64,000 bases of DNA, from the NCBI RefSeq assembly GCF_022376445.1, contig NW_025955122.1:1-64000 (forward strand). The letters are read 5' to 3'. Under the pieces are notes generated by a model. The model searched no databases. It saw only the letters and a program-made list of their open reading frames with translations, and had not been told where the DNA came from. Below are positions 30,795 to 41,220 of the stretch, in pieces. Made by a program: the position numbers and the translations under genes. Every line of letters starts with the position of its first letter. The first letter of the stretch is position 1. This stretch comes from Fomitopsis serialis. Its lineage: Eukaryota > Basidiomycota > Agaricomycetes > Polyporales > Fomitopsidaceae.

Positions 30795-33700
30795 TCAGAC
30801 ATTCCCTGCAGCACCTGGCACAAACGATGGTGCGAGTACGTATGCGTTTCCGACGCTCTCAGCCTCCCAACGTGCGTAATAGTGCGCAGCGTCGACAAGT
30901 GGTTCATCGGCTGCGCCATTGGACGACTCCTCTGGTTCGGCCAGGTCTGTTACCGCCAGAGCTCCCAGAGCCCTCTGAGCTTCGGAATGAAGTCCCTTGT
31001 CCCGTAGAGAGGCGAGGTGATGGATGCGCTCAGGGTCGTTGGTTGGATCTCGAAGATAGGACAGCAGCTCAATAGCATACTTTGCCGACTGGGGGAGCTC
31101 CGGTGAGTCGGCCGCTCTCGGTACTCCAGCAAGAGACTTGAACCTCAGGTCCGCGATCATCGTTAAGACCGTACTGATTGACTCCGGTGGCTCGACGACG
31201 GCTGATGCGGTTTTGAGAACCAGGTCCATCATCTCGCCGATCTGCTGAGGCGAATAGCTATCGAAAACGAAAGCATCGGGCGGAGGTACCATCGTTGCGT
31301 CTTGTGCGCAGTCTAGGAGGGCGAATCGACACGCCGCACCGTAAGCAGTGCCATAGATGTGTTCCCAGGGGCCCTCGCTTTTGTGATTGAACGAACAGAC
31401 GAACAGAAGGAGTTTGCGCGTATGGATCGCAATGTACTCCTTGGTTTTCACCGGTATGTCGAGTCCTCGAGGTGAGGGGTAGTGTACTATGCATCCCGAT
31501 ATACGAACTATGCGCTTCAGTAGACGGAGCAGGTCTTCGGGAAGCAGGTTCGCGAAGTACGGCTGGAAATCGTCGTTGTGCTGCCGCCTGGCAGTGGTCA
31601 TGATAGAAGCAAGCTTCCGGAGGAAGGTAGGATACTTCGTTATCATACGCTCCAGGAGACGCATTCGGTATGTTTCTTCTGCCGTGGGCTGGTTTTGTAC
31701 GCTCATCGACGTGCTGACAGATCCAGACTCGGAATGCCTGTCGTAGAGGAGATCTTCGATCAATACCAGAGTAAGGTGAAGCATAGAAGGGCGTTCCAAG
31801 TCCCTCGCAGTAGATAGTATGCGCTCGGGCGTCAGGGAGGAAGCTTCGCCTTGTGCCTGGGTAATCAGGAGATGGAAGTCGTCAAGCTTCGGGACCAAAC
31901 GGTGTTCCGGCATGGAAAGAACAGCCAGGACCCAGGCGATTTGGCGGATGAGAGGGAACTCCATGCCGGGGTTCCGCAGAACCAGCTCTGCAAACATATC
32001 GACCGCCCTCCGTTTGTAGTCCGCACGAGTCTTCATCACGTCGTCTCGAGAGGTATTGTCCAGCGGAAGGTCGATGACACGAGTTGCTACGTAAATCGCA
32101 GTATTGACGATGGACATGCGGAACTCGGGTTCGAGGTCTTTCATCCCTCGAAACACTGCCAGTCGAGCGCAGAAGTCTTCTACGACGGCCCTCAAGTTGA
32201 CTTTGCCTGTGTACCATGTCATGGACGATGCGACGAGTTGGAGCCGGAGTACGTGGGAGAACTGAACAATGTTCACTTGGTCCTCGCTGGCCGGAAGACT
32301 TACGGTCGTCTGCGATAACCGAAGCCTTTTTAGGGCAAGGTCGGCGTTCAGAGACATAGTCTCCTGAGGTTTCTTGTATCTCCGGAAAGGTCCTTCTGCC
32401 ACGAGCCCTGTCGTGGCACTTCCGTCCTCGACCTCGGTAAGAAGTTGGGCAAGAGCGCGCAGAATGAGCGAGTATTCGTCTTGCATTCGCCGCTTCAGCT
32501 TAGGAAGCCCGCACTCGGAGTCTTCGATGTAGTGTAGCCACTGGCTCAAGAAGCGCACTGTGCCCGCCTCAATGAAGATGTCCCTATACCGGACGAGGAG
32601 CGGATATCGCGAGATTTCGTGGGCCAGCATTCTAGCGTCGTCGGTCGTGATGTTTGGTAGAAATGACTGGACCATTCGGGCCAGCATGCGCGCGTCCACG
32701 AGCTCGCGATGGTCCGATATGTAGTTAGACTCCCGGGAAACAATATCAGTTTCGAGCTCGGTGTCTGCGCGCGCTATGTGCTCGTTGTGGAGGGTTGCGA
32801 TACGCTCAGCGAACGCGGACGGGATCTTCATTCCATAATAGCCGGATAGATGTCGAAGAGTGCGATAGAGCCACAATACGGGGTATGCGATCTTCCACGA
32901 GGTGTAGGGTAATCGGCGGATGAACTCCCATGTGACAGTTGTCGGGTCCACCGACGTCCTGTAAGGACAGGTCGCTGAGAGGTGGGATAACATGTACGTG
33001 CCGATGTAGATGGCGAACGTAACACTGACGAACACCGTCGCCACGATTGCGACGACTGTGTTGGTTGACCATAGAAAGTCGAGGAGACCGATGAAGAAAA
33101 GGAGTAATGATATGTGGAGGAGTATGGGAAGCCACTCGAGCGTAGTGGCTAGCTTCCACTCGTGCGCATTGTCGTAGCGGTACTGAAATTGTCGCCCGCG
33201 CGCCTCGATAGACGGGTGCAAGTCTCCGCCGAGACTGGCGAGCCATTGCTTGGCAAGTATTGTGAGAAAGGCCACGGATACGCTGATGACTAGGCTAGCG
33301 AACCAGAAAGCGTTGACACGAATGGCATATGCTTTGGGCGCGAATGATGTGTCGCCAGGTATCGATGCTGCAGTGTCACTTCCAGGTTGTCCAGTTTGGT
33401 TCTGGCGAAGAGCGTCCAGTATTTGGTTGAGGACGACGAGAGAGGCGGCGCCAGAGTCAGGGTGGAGCGCAGGGTAGACCAGGACGACAAAGGCAGTGAC
33501 GACAGCCGAGAAAAGGGTCGCCTGGTGGAAGCAAATGAGTGACAGGAACATATCGAGATGAACTGGACTACGAACAAACAATAGGAGAGAGTCCATTTCC
33601 TTGATCCACTTCTCGATAAAGTCGGTACGCCACTTTGACGCCTCTTTAACGTAGAGATTCCATACTCTTGGTTGCACAACTGACTGGCAATGAGTCGTTG

Positions 33701-34030
33701 TACGTCAGACAGGTATGTCCAAAGTGCAGATCTCCCGGTAACGTACGGTTGTGGGCACATCATCAGCCCTAGGAATGCTCGACGTTGAATCGTTCTGGAA
33801 GTGGTACTTCAGCATACGCAGGAGTCCTTGATAATGGTTGGCTCACTGAATTTGCCAGTTTCATGGGTGGTGCATACACGCGTTCCGAGTGTTGTAGCTG
33901 ATTATCTGGACTTGACTCTGATAGCTGCATAGAAATCTCATAAATTGAGTGGAGGCTTAGCAAACCGTCTGCGACTCACCCGATGGTTTGGAGACGGCAT
34001 TCCGGATCGCGACTCCTTCGGAGCTGGCAT
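30795..34030 (-). CDS. DUF6535 multi-pass membrane protein (paralogue B)
   Basis: Five exons (34030-33980, 33924-33818, 33768-33747, 33683-33576, 33521-30795) keep frame and give about 1,004 residues. The body matches paralogue A throughout. Shared blocks are WKIAYPV, FWFASLVISVSVAFLTILAKQW, LGGDLHPSIEARGRQFQYRYDNA, TCPYRTSVDPTT, KKPQETMSLNADLALKRLRLS and VSTVLTMIADLRF-type sequence near the end. Membrane layout is the same: four segments near the N-terminus, then a long soluble region. Its last intron (33522-33575) is 54 bp with no stop in frame, matching the position of the 57-bp intron in A. The first three small exons were chosen because they alone give a continuous frame from an ATG. They are less certain than the large exon. 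The gene is in tandem with A in the same orientation, which points to local duplication followed by considerable divergence. Function unknown. Confidence 0.83.
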
Positions 34031-35214
34031 TGTGCTACGTCTCTTTCTGAAGAAGCGGTGTGAACCTATCGCCCACAAATGCTAGCGCCCCATGAAAGGT
34101 ATTGGATCGCCGTACTCACGTTTGACCGTAGCGTTGGACAGCACTTCTCGACGCGGATTATGATGGGCTTGATATCATATTAAAGGCTATGAAGAGCGTC
34201 ATTCAAAGCTCCTTATTTCATCGCATAGGCGCGAATGTGGTCTGGCGTCATCGCATGTGTCAAGCAGCGTGATGTGGATGCATTGAAGGCGTGAAGGCAA
34301 CGACGCAGTGGGAACCCTAGCACAAGAACGGTCGTGCTTAGAAAGATCCAATGAAAAACGGCAGGGATTACGAACCTCGAGGCCGACCGTTGCGAGCCGG
34401 TGGCGAAACGCAGGCTCTGCCCATTGGCATATGTGGGCTGATTCCTCGGACGACTGCGGGATAGCGCGCTAACGACGATACTCGCACGTTCCTTATACTA
34501 CTAGCATGCCCACTTGTGTCTTGTGGTCAGTATGTAACCCGCGTCAAGGTAACTTAGTTAGCCTCTCCGTTTGGAACCGATAGGATGACAGTATATCGGA
34601 GACATGGTAAGCGCACATAGTAAGAAACAGTGTAATGCTTGAAATCACCAATGCTGGGGCCGAATTCGACAAGGACTTGCGTAGGCAGACACCGTCAGCA
34701 ACACTATATGTCGGGGAGATGTGGAGAGACGTGCGTCGTTGTGATCTTCAAGAGTTGGCTGCCAAGCTAAGATGACTTGCTGAGTCATGCAAGGAACATC
34801 GACGAAGACTTGCAGATTCTTTAGCAGGCGGGCACTATGTTTGACGACCCTATTACTTTGGAAGTTCTCGATGGCGAAAAGACTGAAACAGCAATTGTCA
34901 GCCGCGGCCATGGAACCGTGTAAGACCCAGTGATGTACCGTGGTCCGCCAGGAACTTGGTAAATGCGGAAGTGTGCGTCAATCTGGATGAAATATGCCAG
35001 AAAGCCACACACGCGTCCCTTTCTCAGTCGGATCTAGTGTTCAAGACTTGCGTGAGACGGTAACAGCGATAAGGCACTCCGAGGCATACCTGAATTTTCA
35101 TGTCCAGCTGTCACATGTTCCTGAAGTGAAGATTGTCGTACGCCGCTGTAAATCCTCCTTCGAGACTTGCAGTGAAAATTACCATCGCGCCACAGGTCAA
35201 TTGACAAACTGGTG
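34031..35214. other. Intergenic, no gene recognised
   Basis: Only short, unsupported open frames. The stretch holds the 5' flank of DUF6535 paralogue B and leads into the amidase fragment. Confidence 0.5.
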
Positions 35215-35690
35215 CAGGTCGTGAAGCCTGAATCGAGCACCTTCGCCTCTTGCAGTCTCCCCCCGACGATCTGCATGCCGAGGGCATACCGTGCATCTCG
35301 ACTACGTCGCACATCTTGAACTGGCCTTGTTGTGTCAGCGGGTCCAGTGCGCCTCGGAGATGTCCGGGGCGGAGCCGTCGTGCTGACCAGGGTCCGCGGG
35401 GAGAACGACTGTCGATACGGCTATGTACGCATTACGCGCTCAGAACATTCGTCAACGCGTGTGGCTTCCTAGATAATCAGTACGGCATCATAAGTCTGGT
35501 TAAGCTCCATCAATGTGGAGCTCAATTGCGATAAAAATGTGGAACATTCTGCAGTCTGACGGCCTCGGTAGATCGTGACCCGGTATTTGAACATGTCTAG
35601 CGCATCGGGCAGACAGTTAACGCGCATACAGGGCAATACTCCCTCGGACTAGTCCAGCTTTCGAAAGCAGGTCAGCAGACATTATCATGC
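35215..35690 (-). pseudogene. Amidase C-terminal fragment (diverged partial copy)
   Basis: Two islands match the 3' part of the amidase gene at 37.4-39.4 kb in the same order and orientation. Near 35225-35345 the minus strand reads ALGMQIVGGRLQEAKVLDSG against LPVGVQVVGRRLQEEKVLEG of the intact gene. Near 35637-35690 there is the splice-acceptor region GGACTAGTCCAGCTTTCGAAAGC, comparable to 37695-37720. Between them about 300 bp are unrelated. Stops and indels interrupt the frame and the catalytic half is missing. It is the leftover of a tandem duplication or of an insertion into a second amidase gene. Confidence 0.7.
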
Positions 35691-37446
35691 AGTACAGACC
35701 GAGACGCACCACATAAGACTGTACGCCCTGCGTTCAAACGTGGGCTCTGCAGAATAAAGAATACAGCAAGTCCGGATTGAGCATGCACACGCTAAGACAA
35801 GGACTGTAGCGTGGGACTGGGATAACTCGCGGGGCTCGGCACACTTTGAGGGGTAGGCCGGGGACGACGGAGATATCGCAAGAAGAGCTTGTTTGGCGTT
35901 CACGTGTGCGCTATCTGTCACCGGCCAAAACGTACGCATTGAGCAAAGCACAGAAAGAAAGAATGTGCGGCACAGCGGATGATTTGGGGTTCGGTGAGCG
36001 CACCATGCATCAGTCAATCGACCAGAATACGACGTGCGAAGGTGGACACAACACTCGACGCCACCGGCGCGATGGAACGAAGGCCAAATCGGCGGCATGA
36101 GGCGCTATGATTTTTCGGAATGGTTGTGAGACTGGAGTGACTTCGTATACCCTTGTGTCCTAGGCGAGGTTTCGGGGGCCCACGTCTGGTGAGGAATCAA
36201 CGGGAGGGCGAGCAATCTTGCGGGGCGTCGTGGGTGAGAGGTACAGTGGGGACCGAGATGGTGGCATTTGTGCCGCGACATCATGGCCACGACTAAGCAC
36301 TCTAGCACTGGTAAGGGGTATCAGCATGAGCGGCCCAGCGTTGTCGGTCCTTCCGTTCAACGTGCAACCTATGAGTACTCGTCAGACTAGAGTCAAGACA
36401 AATTTGCCGCTTACCATCAATATATGCGATGTCACAGTACTAACGCTGCCAGATCCTTGGACGGAGGCTCCAAGCTCGGAACGAGATGCGCCTAATGCCG
36501 ATGTGCATGTGGCCGTGCATCATTGCCCATGTCAAGTGGCGAAAACCGACCGGACGATGATTGCTGTACAGAAGCTGCTGAAGAGAAATAGAGTTTCACT
36601 AGAAAGGGGAATGGTACAAATTTCCAGCTGGATTGTCGGAAGACCGACTGAATGTTACTGAGGTTCATCAGACCGTTTTGAATGCCACGCAGGCAGTTAC
36701 TGGACAGAGCACTTCTCCCGTCTGCACGGTGCAACGATGGCCTCCATATATCCAGTATGATAGACGGAAGGTCTAGCTTGCCGACCATAAAACATGAACA
36801 CGCGGTATATACCGACTCCCGAGAGCAGTGCTGTATCCGGTCGTGGGCGGTTAGCGCATCGACGACGACCAGCTGTAGTGGCGCTGTACTCACTGCGTAG
36901 AGTCTCGTCAGAGACTGGGCTGGTCATTGACGCTATCTGCTGCGTCCTGCGAGGCCGGCGTGTCAAAAGCACAGAAAATCGAGGAGGAGGAGGAAGAAAA
37001 CGTCTGCGCCACCGACATTCCGGCGCTTATCCAGATCTCTGTTGTCCCAGCGATTTCTCACCCGATCGCTCTGCCACTGCCAGTGCCGCAGTGCGTGCCC
37101 CTGCCCTCCTCCTCTGCGTGTCTCGCGGTCATTAGGCGGTTTTGAATATGGCACTATCCAAGAAAAAGCGCAACACCATCGGCAAGAGGTCCTCGTGAAG
37201 ACATGATCACCGCGCGAGCCACACGGGCGTAAAGTTACTTATCGCTGTTATATCAACTTGAACAGCCACTGGCAGCGAGCAGTACGTTGTGGTAGTGTGG
37301 TACATGCTCAGGTTGTGCATTACACAGCCCCACGGGCATCCAGCACTCACGCGGAACCAGACTGCAGGTTTATCGGGCACACCAGAGGCACCGAACAGTA
37401 AGCACAGCACATCTTAACATTTGTTCACGCCATACATCTGAAGTGA
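35691..37446. other. Intergenic, contains the second copy of a diverged duplicated block
   Basis: 35815-36015 and about 36280-36300 are collinear with 29940-30130 and about 30520-30540. Another shared motif, CGCGCGAGCCACA followed by a GCGAGC-TACGT-GTG-AGTGTGG stretch, occurs near 29590 and near 37210. No gene was recognised. A 72-codon plus frame at 36927-37145 is unsupported. Confidence 0.5.
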
Positions 37447-39420
37447 CTAGCCAGCCATACTGAGAGGCGCATACGCCTTTCCGTCCTCCTCCAGCAGCCT
37501 CTGAATCAGCTTCATGCCCTCGAGGACCTTTTCTTCTTGCAGCCTCCGCCCGACGACCTGCACGCCTACCGGCAACCCGTGCATCTTGTCCGCGTCGTAC
37601 ATCTTGTACTGGCCCCGCTCGATGGCGTTTCTGGGCTTGAACGGGCCCAGCGCGTCACGCAGTCGGTCGACGTGGGTGACGGGTAGCACGCCCGCGGAGT
37701 AGTCCAGCTGCCCAAAAGCGCATCAGCAAACGTTCGTCGCTGCACACTCCGCCACGTACCAGGTTGAACAAGAACGTATACCCGCACGCCTTCCACCCCT
37801 CCTTCATGCCCCCATGCGGGACCGCCGGCAACGAATTCGGCACGGTCAAGATGAAGTCGAGCCCCTGCTCCTTCATGTACGCGTGCCAGCGCTCCCTGTA
37901 CGCGTCGCGCTGGAAAACGAGCGCACAGTACTCGGCCACGCTCTTCTCCGACCACGCTGCGACGAGGTCGGCGTAGAGCGGGTCGCGGGCGACGTACCGG
38001 AGGTACCACGCGTAGAGCGTCTTGAAGAGGCGCGGAGCGCGGAACATTCCGAGCGCGGCGCGCATGGCGGGGTCGTTCGTCTCGCCCGGGCGGATCGGGT
38101 TCGTGCAGCGCTTGGCTGGGGGAGGGTCAGTGGGAGGCTTGGACGAGGAGCGTGGACGTACCGCCGTCGGCCATGAGGAGCTGGGAGGCGAGCTTCAGGC
38201 CTTCGGCAGGGCTTGGAGGATCGCTGCCATGAACATACGTTAGTGCACGGGTCTTGACAGAGGAGCCGGGACGAACACGGTGACGACTTGGTGCCCGTGC
38301 GCCTCCAGCGTCTTCACGACCGTCTGCAGAGCCCGATTGCACGCAGGCGACGGGGCGACGACACCTACAACGAGTATCAGTCACTGATTACCCATAGAAT
38401 CGACTACCCACCGTCGTCCCACATGACGCCCCACCGGATGCTCTTCTGGCTGGATAGATCGACCTCGCGCCACGGGAGCGCGAGCACCGAGCTGTCGTAC
38501 TCCCACGGCTCCATGCTCATCACCGCCCTCCAGAACGTCTCGAGGTCGCCGAGGGTGCGCGCCATCGGGGAGAACGCCACGCCCACGCCCTGTTCGCCGG
38601 GCACGCTCGTGTGCGCGTTCCCCGACTTGAGGAACCGGTAGGAGGACGCCTTGATGGTGTACACCCCCGAGTAGTGTCTGCGCGTCGTCCGTCAGCTCCT
38701 CGTCCAAGGTCTGCGAAGCGGCCGCTTACGATGGCAAACGGACCGAGCCCGCCCCGTCCGAGCCGACGCCGACCCTCGAGCCACCGAAGGCGATCAGCGC
38801 GGCCTCGCCGCCGGACGAGCCACCGGGGACGTAGTTCCTGTTGTGCGGGTTCGTCGTCGCGCCGAAGACGTCGTTCGCGCACTCGAACGAGAGCATCGTG
38901 ATCGGGACGTTCGTCTTCACGTACGGGACGGCGCCCGCGTCGCGGAGCAGCCTCGCGAGCGCGGAGTCCTGCTGCTTGATGCCCACCCACGCGGAGTAGC
39001 CGATGCACGCGTCGACGCCCGCCACGGAGATCTCGTCCTTCAGGCTCACGGGCATGCCCGCGAGGGGCCCCTTCGTGTTGCAAGACTCTGCGGACGACTC
39101 TGCCTCCTGGATGAACACCTCGGTCAGGCAGTTCGTCGCGGCGTGCGCCTTCAGGGCGGCCTTGCCGTACGCGGCGAGGACGTCGCGCGGCTTGAGTGCG
39201 CCTTTCTGGACATCGGTGACAATTGCGGCGATGGGCTTGGCGAGTACGTCCTTATCGCTCGCAGTTAGCGGCGTGCGGTAGACCGCGGGGAGGCTCTCGA
39301 TGCGTGCACGACGCTCTTCTTGCTTAGCGTAGCTACGGGACCGGGGTCATTGAGGAAATCAATGGGAGTACCATGGGATACTACTCACCAGGCGCGTCGA
39401 TGGGCGAGGTAGGAGAACAT
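37447..39420 (-). CDS. Amidase signature enzyme (acetamidase/fatty-amide-hydrolase-like)
   Basis: Seven exons (39420-39389, 39332-38730, 38677-38412, 38364-38277, 38223-38162, 38115-37760, 37707-37447) with 46-56-bp introns give 555 residues, the usual length for fungal amidases. The N-terminus MFSYLAHRRACYAKQEERRARI is typical of the group. The Ser-cisSer-Lys catalytic triad is intact: Lys109 in PVSLKDEIS, the cis-Ser in GGSSGGEAALIA (about 184), and the nucleophile Ser207 in GSDGAGSVRLP. The enzyme hydrolyses an amide or fatty-acid amide to acid and ammonia, and the exact substrate cannot be read from sequence. The C-terminal block MHGLPVGVQVVGRRLQEEKVL is conserved in the family. No signal peptide is seen, so it is probably cytosolic. 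A fragment of a second copy lies 1.8 kb downstream. Confidence 0.94.
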
Positions 39421-39834
39421 CGTAGACCGTTCACGAGGGTGGGATGGCCCACTGGGAGCGTGGCTCACCTTCGACTTGTATCACGAAGGAGGAGGAACGG
39501 CCTCCCATAGTATTGCTTCGGATAAGATGTGCTGGTCATAGGAGCACTCTCGAGGCGGGAAGCAGAAGATAATCTGACGTTGCGGTTGCAATGGAACCTA
39601 AAAGTGGGCTATCTTGGGAGTGAGAACACAACGGGCACGGGTCGACGTACGTACGTCGGGACGTATGGACAGTTGAGGGCGGATTTGGGAGACAGGCGTG
39701 GAGAATTGCACACGACCAGATAGGATCGATATAGTAGACGTGCCACCTAGTGAGTCACGGAGCGTGTTCAGTGGCCAACGATACAAACAATTAAATAAGT
39801 ACTTAGTGGCCACTGACCTGACGGTACGGATACG

Positions 39835-41220
39835 CTATGGGTTGTGGCGCGCGGCCGCCGGACTAGTACATAGATACTTACATGCAGCCCTTGAAGTTCT
39901 GGACATCGGATCGTCAATGCTTAGATCGGAAGACCGTCACAGGAAGCATACCTTCGTGTACATGATCACGACATCCAAGATATCAAATGCAAATGTTGTT
40001 CTGTTGCAATGCAAGGTGAGACTCGGGCTGCAGTCTCTAGTCAGGACGACGGTAAATCCTACCCGAAGAACACGGTACCTGGAACAGATTTAGTTAGATC
40101 CACGGCATCATCGAATTTTGGACAGACCATCCACGAGCAATAGGTTGGTGATGCTCGCCTGCTCGCCGATGGAGTCAGCAAACCTCTTCGTTTTGAATGT
40201 ATGGCGCCAGGTTTCCACGAGCAACAGAAGATGCGCTAGCGATGCTGTGATCACGCTCGCAATGTTGACTTGCACCGCATACGTCAGTATCGCATGAATC
40301 CTCAGACGAATGGTCAGAGGGCCTACAGCTGAGTCAAATGCATTGCTTATTAACATGTTGGCTCGCAAAAATCACAATTAAGAGCACATACTGGAGGTCG
40401 GCAAGGTTGTTCGTGTCTTCAGCGAAGCATCCATATGGTGAGTTCATGATACGGAGAGTACCTGTTTCGTACTGCCACACGGCATCAGTAGAGGCGCGTA
40501 GACTGTCAAGGGGAATGTACTATATTGCACGCGATCTCTACAAGGAAGAGAGCCACAATAACCGAAGGAATGCGCCAGTCCTTTCCATTGACAGCATACG
40601 CGCGTAAAGCCATGATCGCTGCATCATCAGTGAGAATATTATCGCGACATGTCGGAGACAGTCACCTCACCTGTCTCAACAATATCGAATACTGTAGCCA
40701 TATCAAGGTACACGAACCACAGACCACGTATGCTGCGGTCCAGGCCAGTAAGTTCAGCCACTACGATGGACACCGGAGAGCACATACCTCTAGCGGAAAG
40801 ACAGACACGCCTGTATGTTAGTCACATTTACGTGAACGAAAGCAGATGGCGCACCGTACACCTCGAGGTAAACGTCAATGCGACCCAAGCCATAGCTGAG
40901 CTGAAGATCGAGACGTGCAACAGGACAAAGAGGACGGTTGGGATTGACAGCATTCGGCCTCGCATGAAGTGGACTTGTTGTCCGAGAGTGAGCACGAAGT
41001 CAAGACAGTAGATACCTAGTACGAGAGTTCGACGTGAGCGAACATTGGCCAGTCCAAGGCTGGTATCGCGTACACAATGCGGCAACGAAGCAGCAATTCT
41101 GACATGGGTCGATGCGTTAGAGAAGGGCAATGACGGGGGTTGCGTTGATACTTACTGAGAGCTAATCAAGGCTTCAAGTTCTTGAACACTCACTGCTTGG
41201 GTCAAGGTTGCATTGGCCAT
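39835..41220 (-). CDS. Small multi-pass membrane protein, DUF6533-like; many exons
   Basis: Exons that join in frame: 41220-41156, 41098-40862, 40732-40671, 40618-40521, 40471-40392, 40345-40128, 40078-40063, then one or two 3' exons down to a possible stop at 39835-39837. An alternative 23-bp exon (40810-40788) may lie in the third intron. The product begins MANATLTQAVSVQELEAL and shows about seven hydrophobic segments: TLVLGIYCLDFVLTLGQQ, PTVLFVLLHVSIFSSAMAWV, FVYLDMATVFDIVET, ALRAYAVNGKDWRIPSVIV, RIHAILTYAVQVNIASVI and others. The pattern of a short first loop, an ALRxYAxxG motif and a closing LLLVDGTVFF matches the basidiomycete family usually labelled DUF6533, seven-segment proteins of unknown role. 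The last exons are uncertain. The family name rests on pattern, not on a search. Confidence 0.62.
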
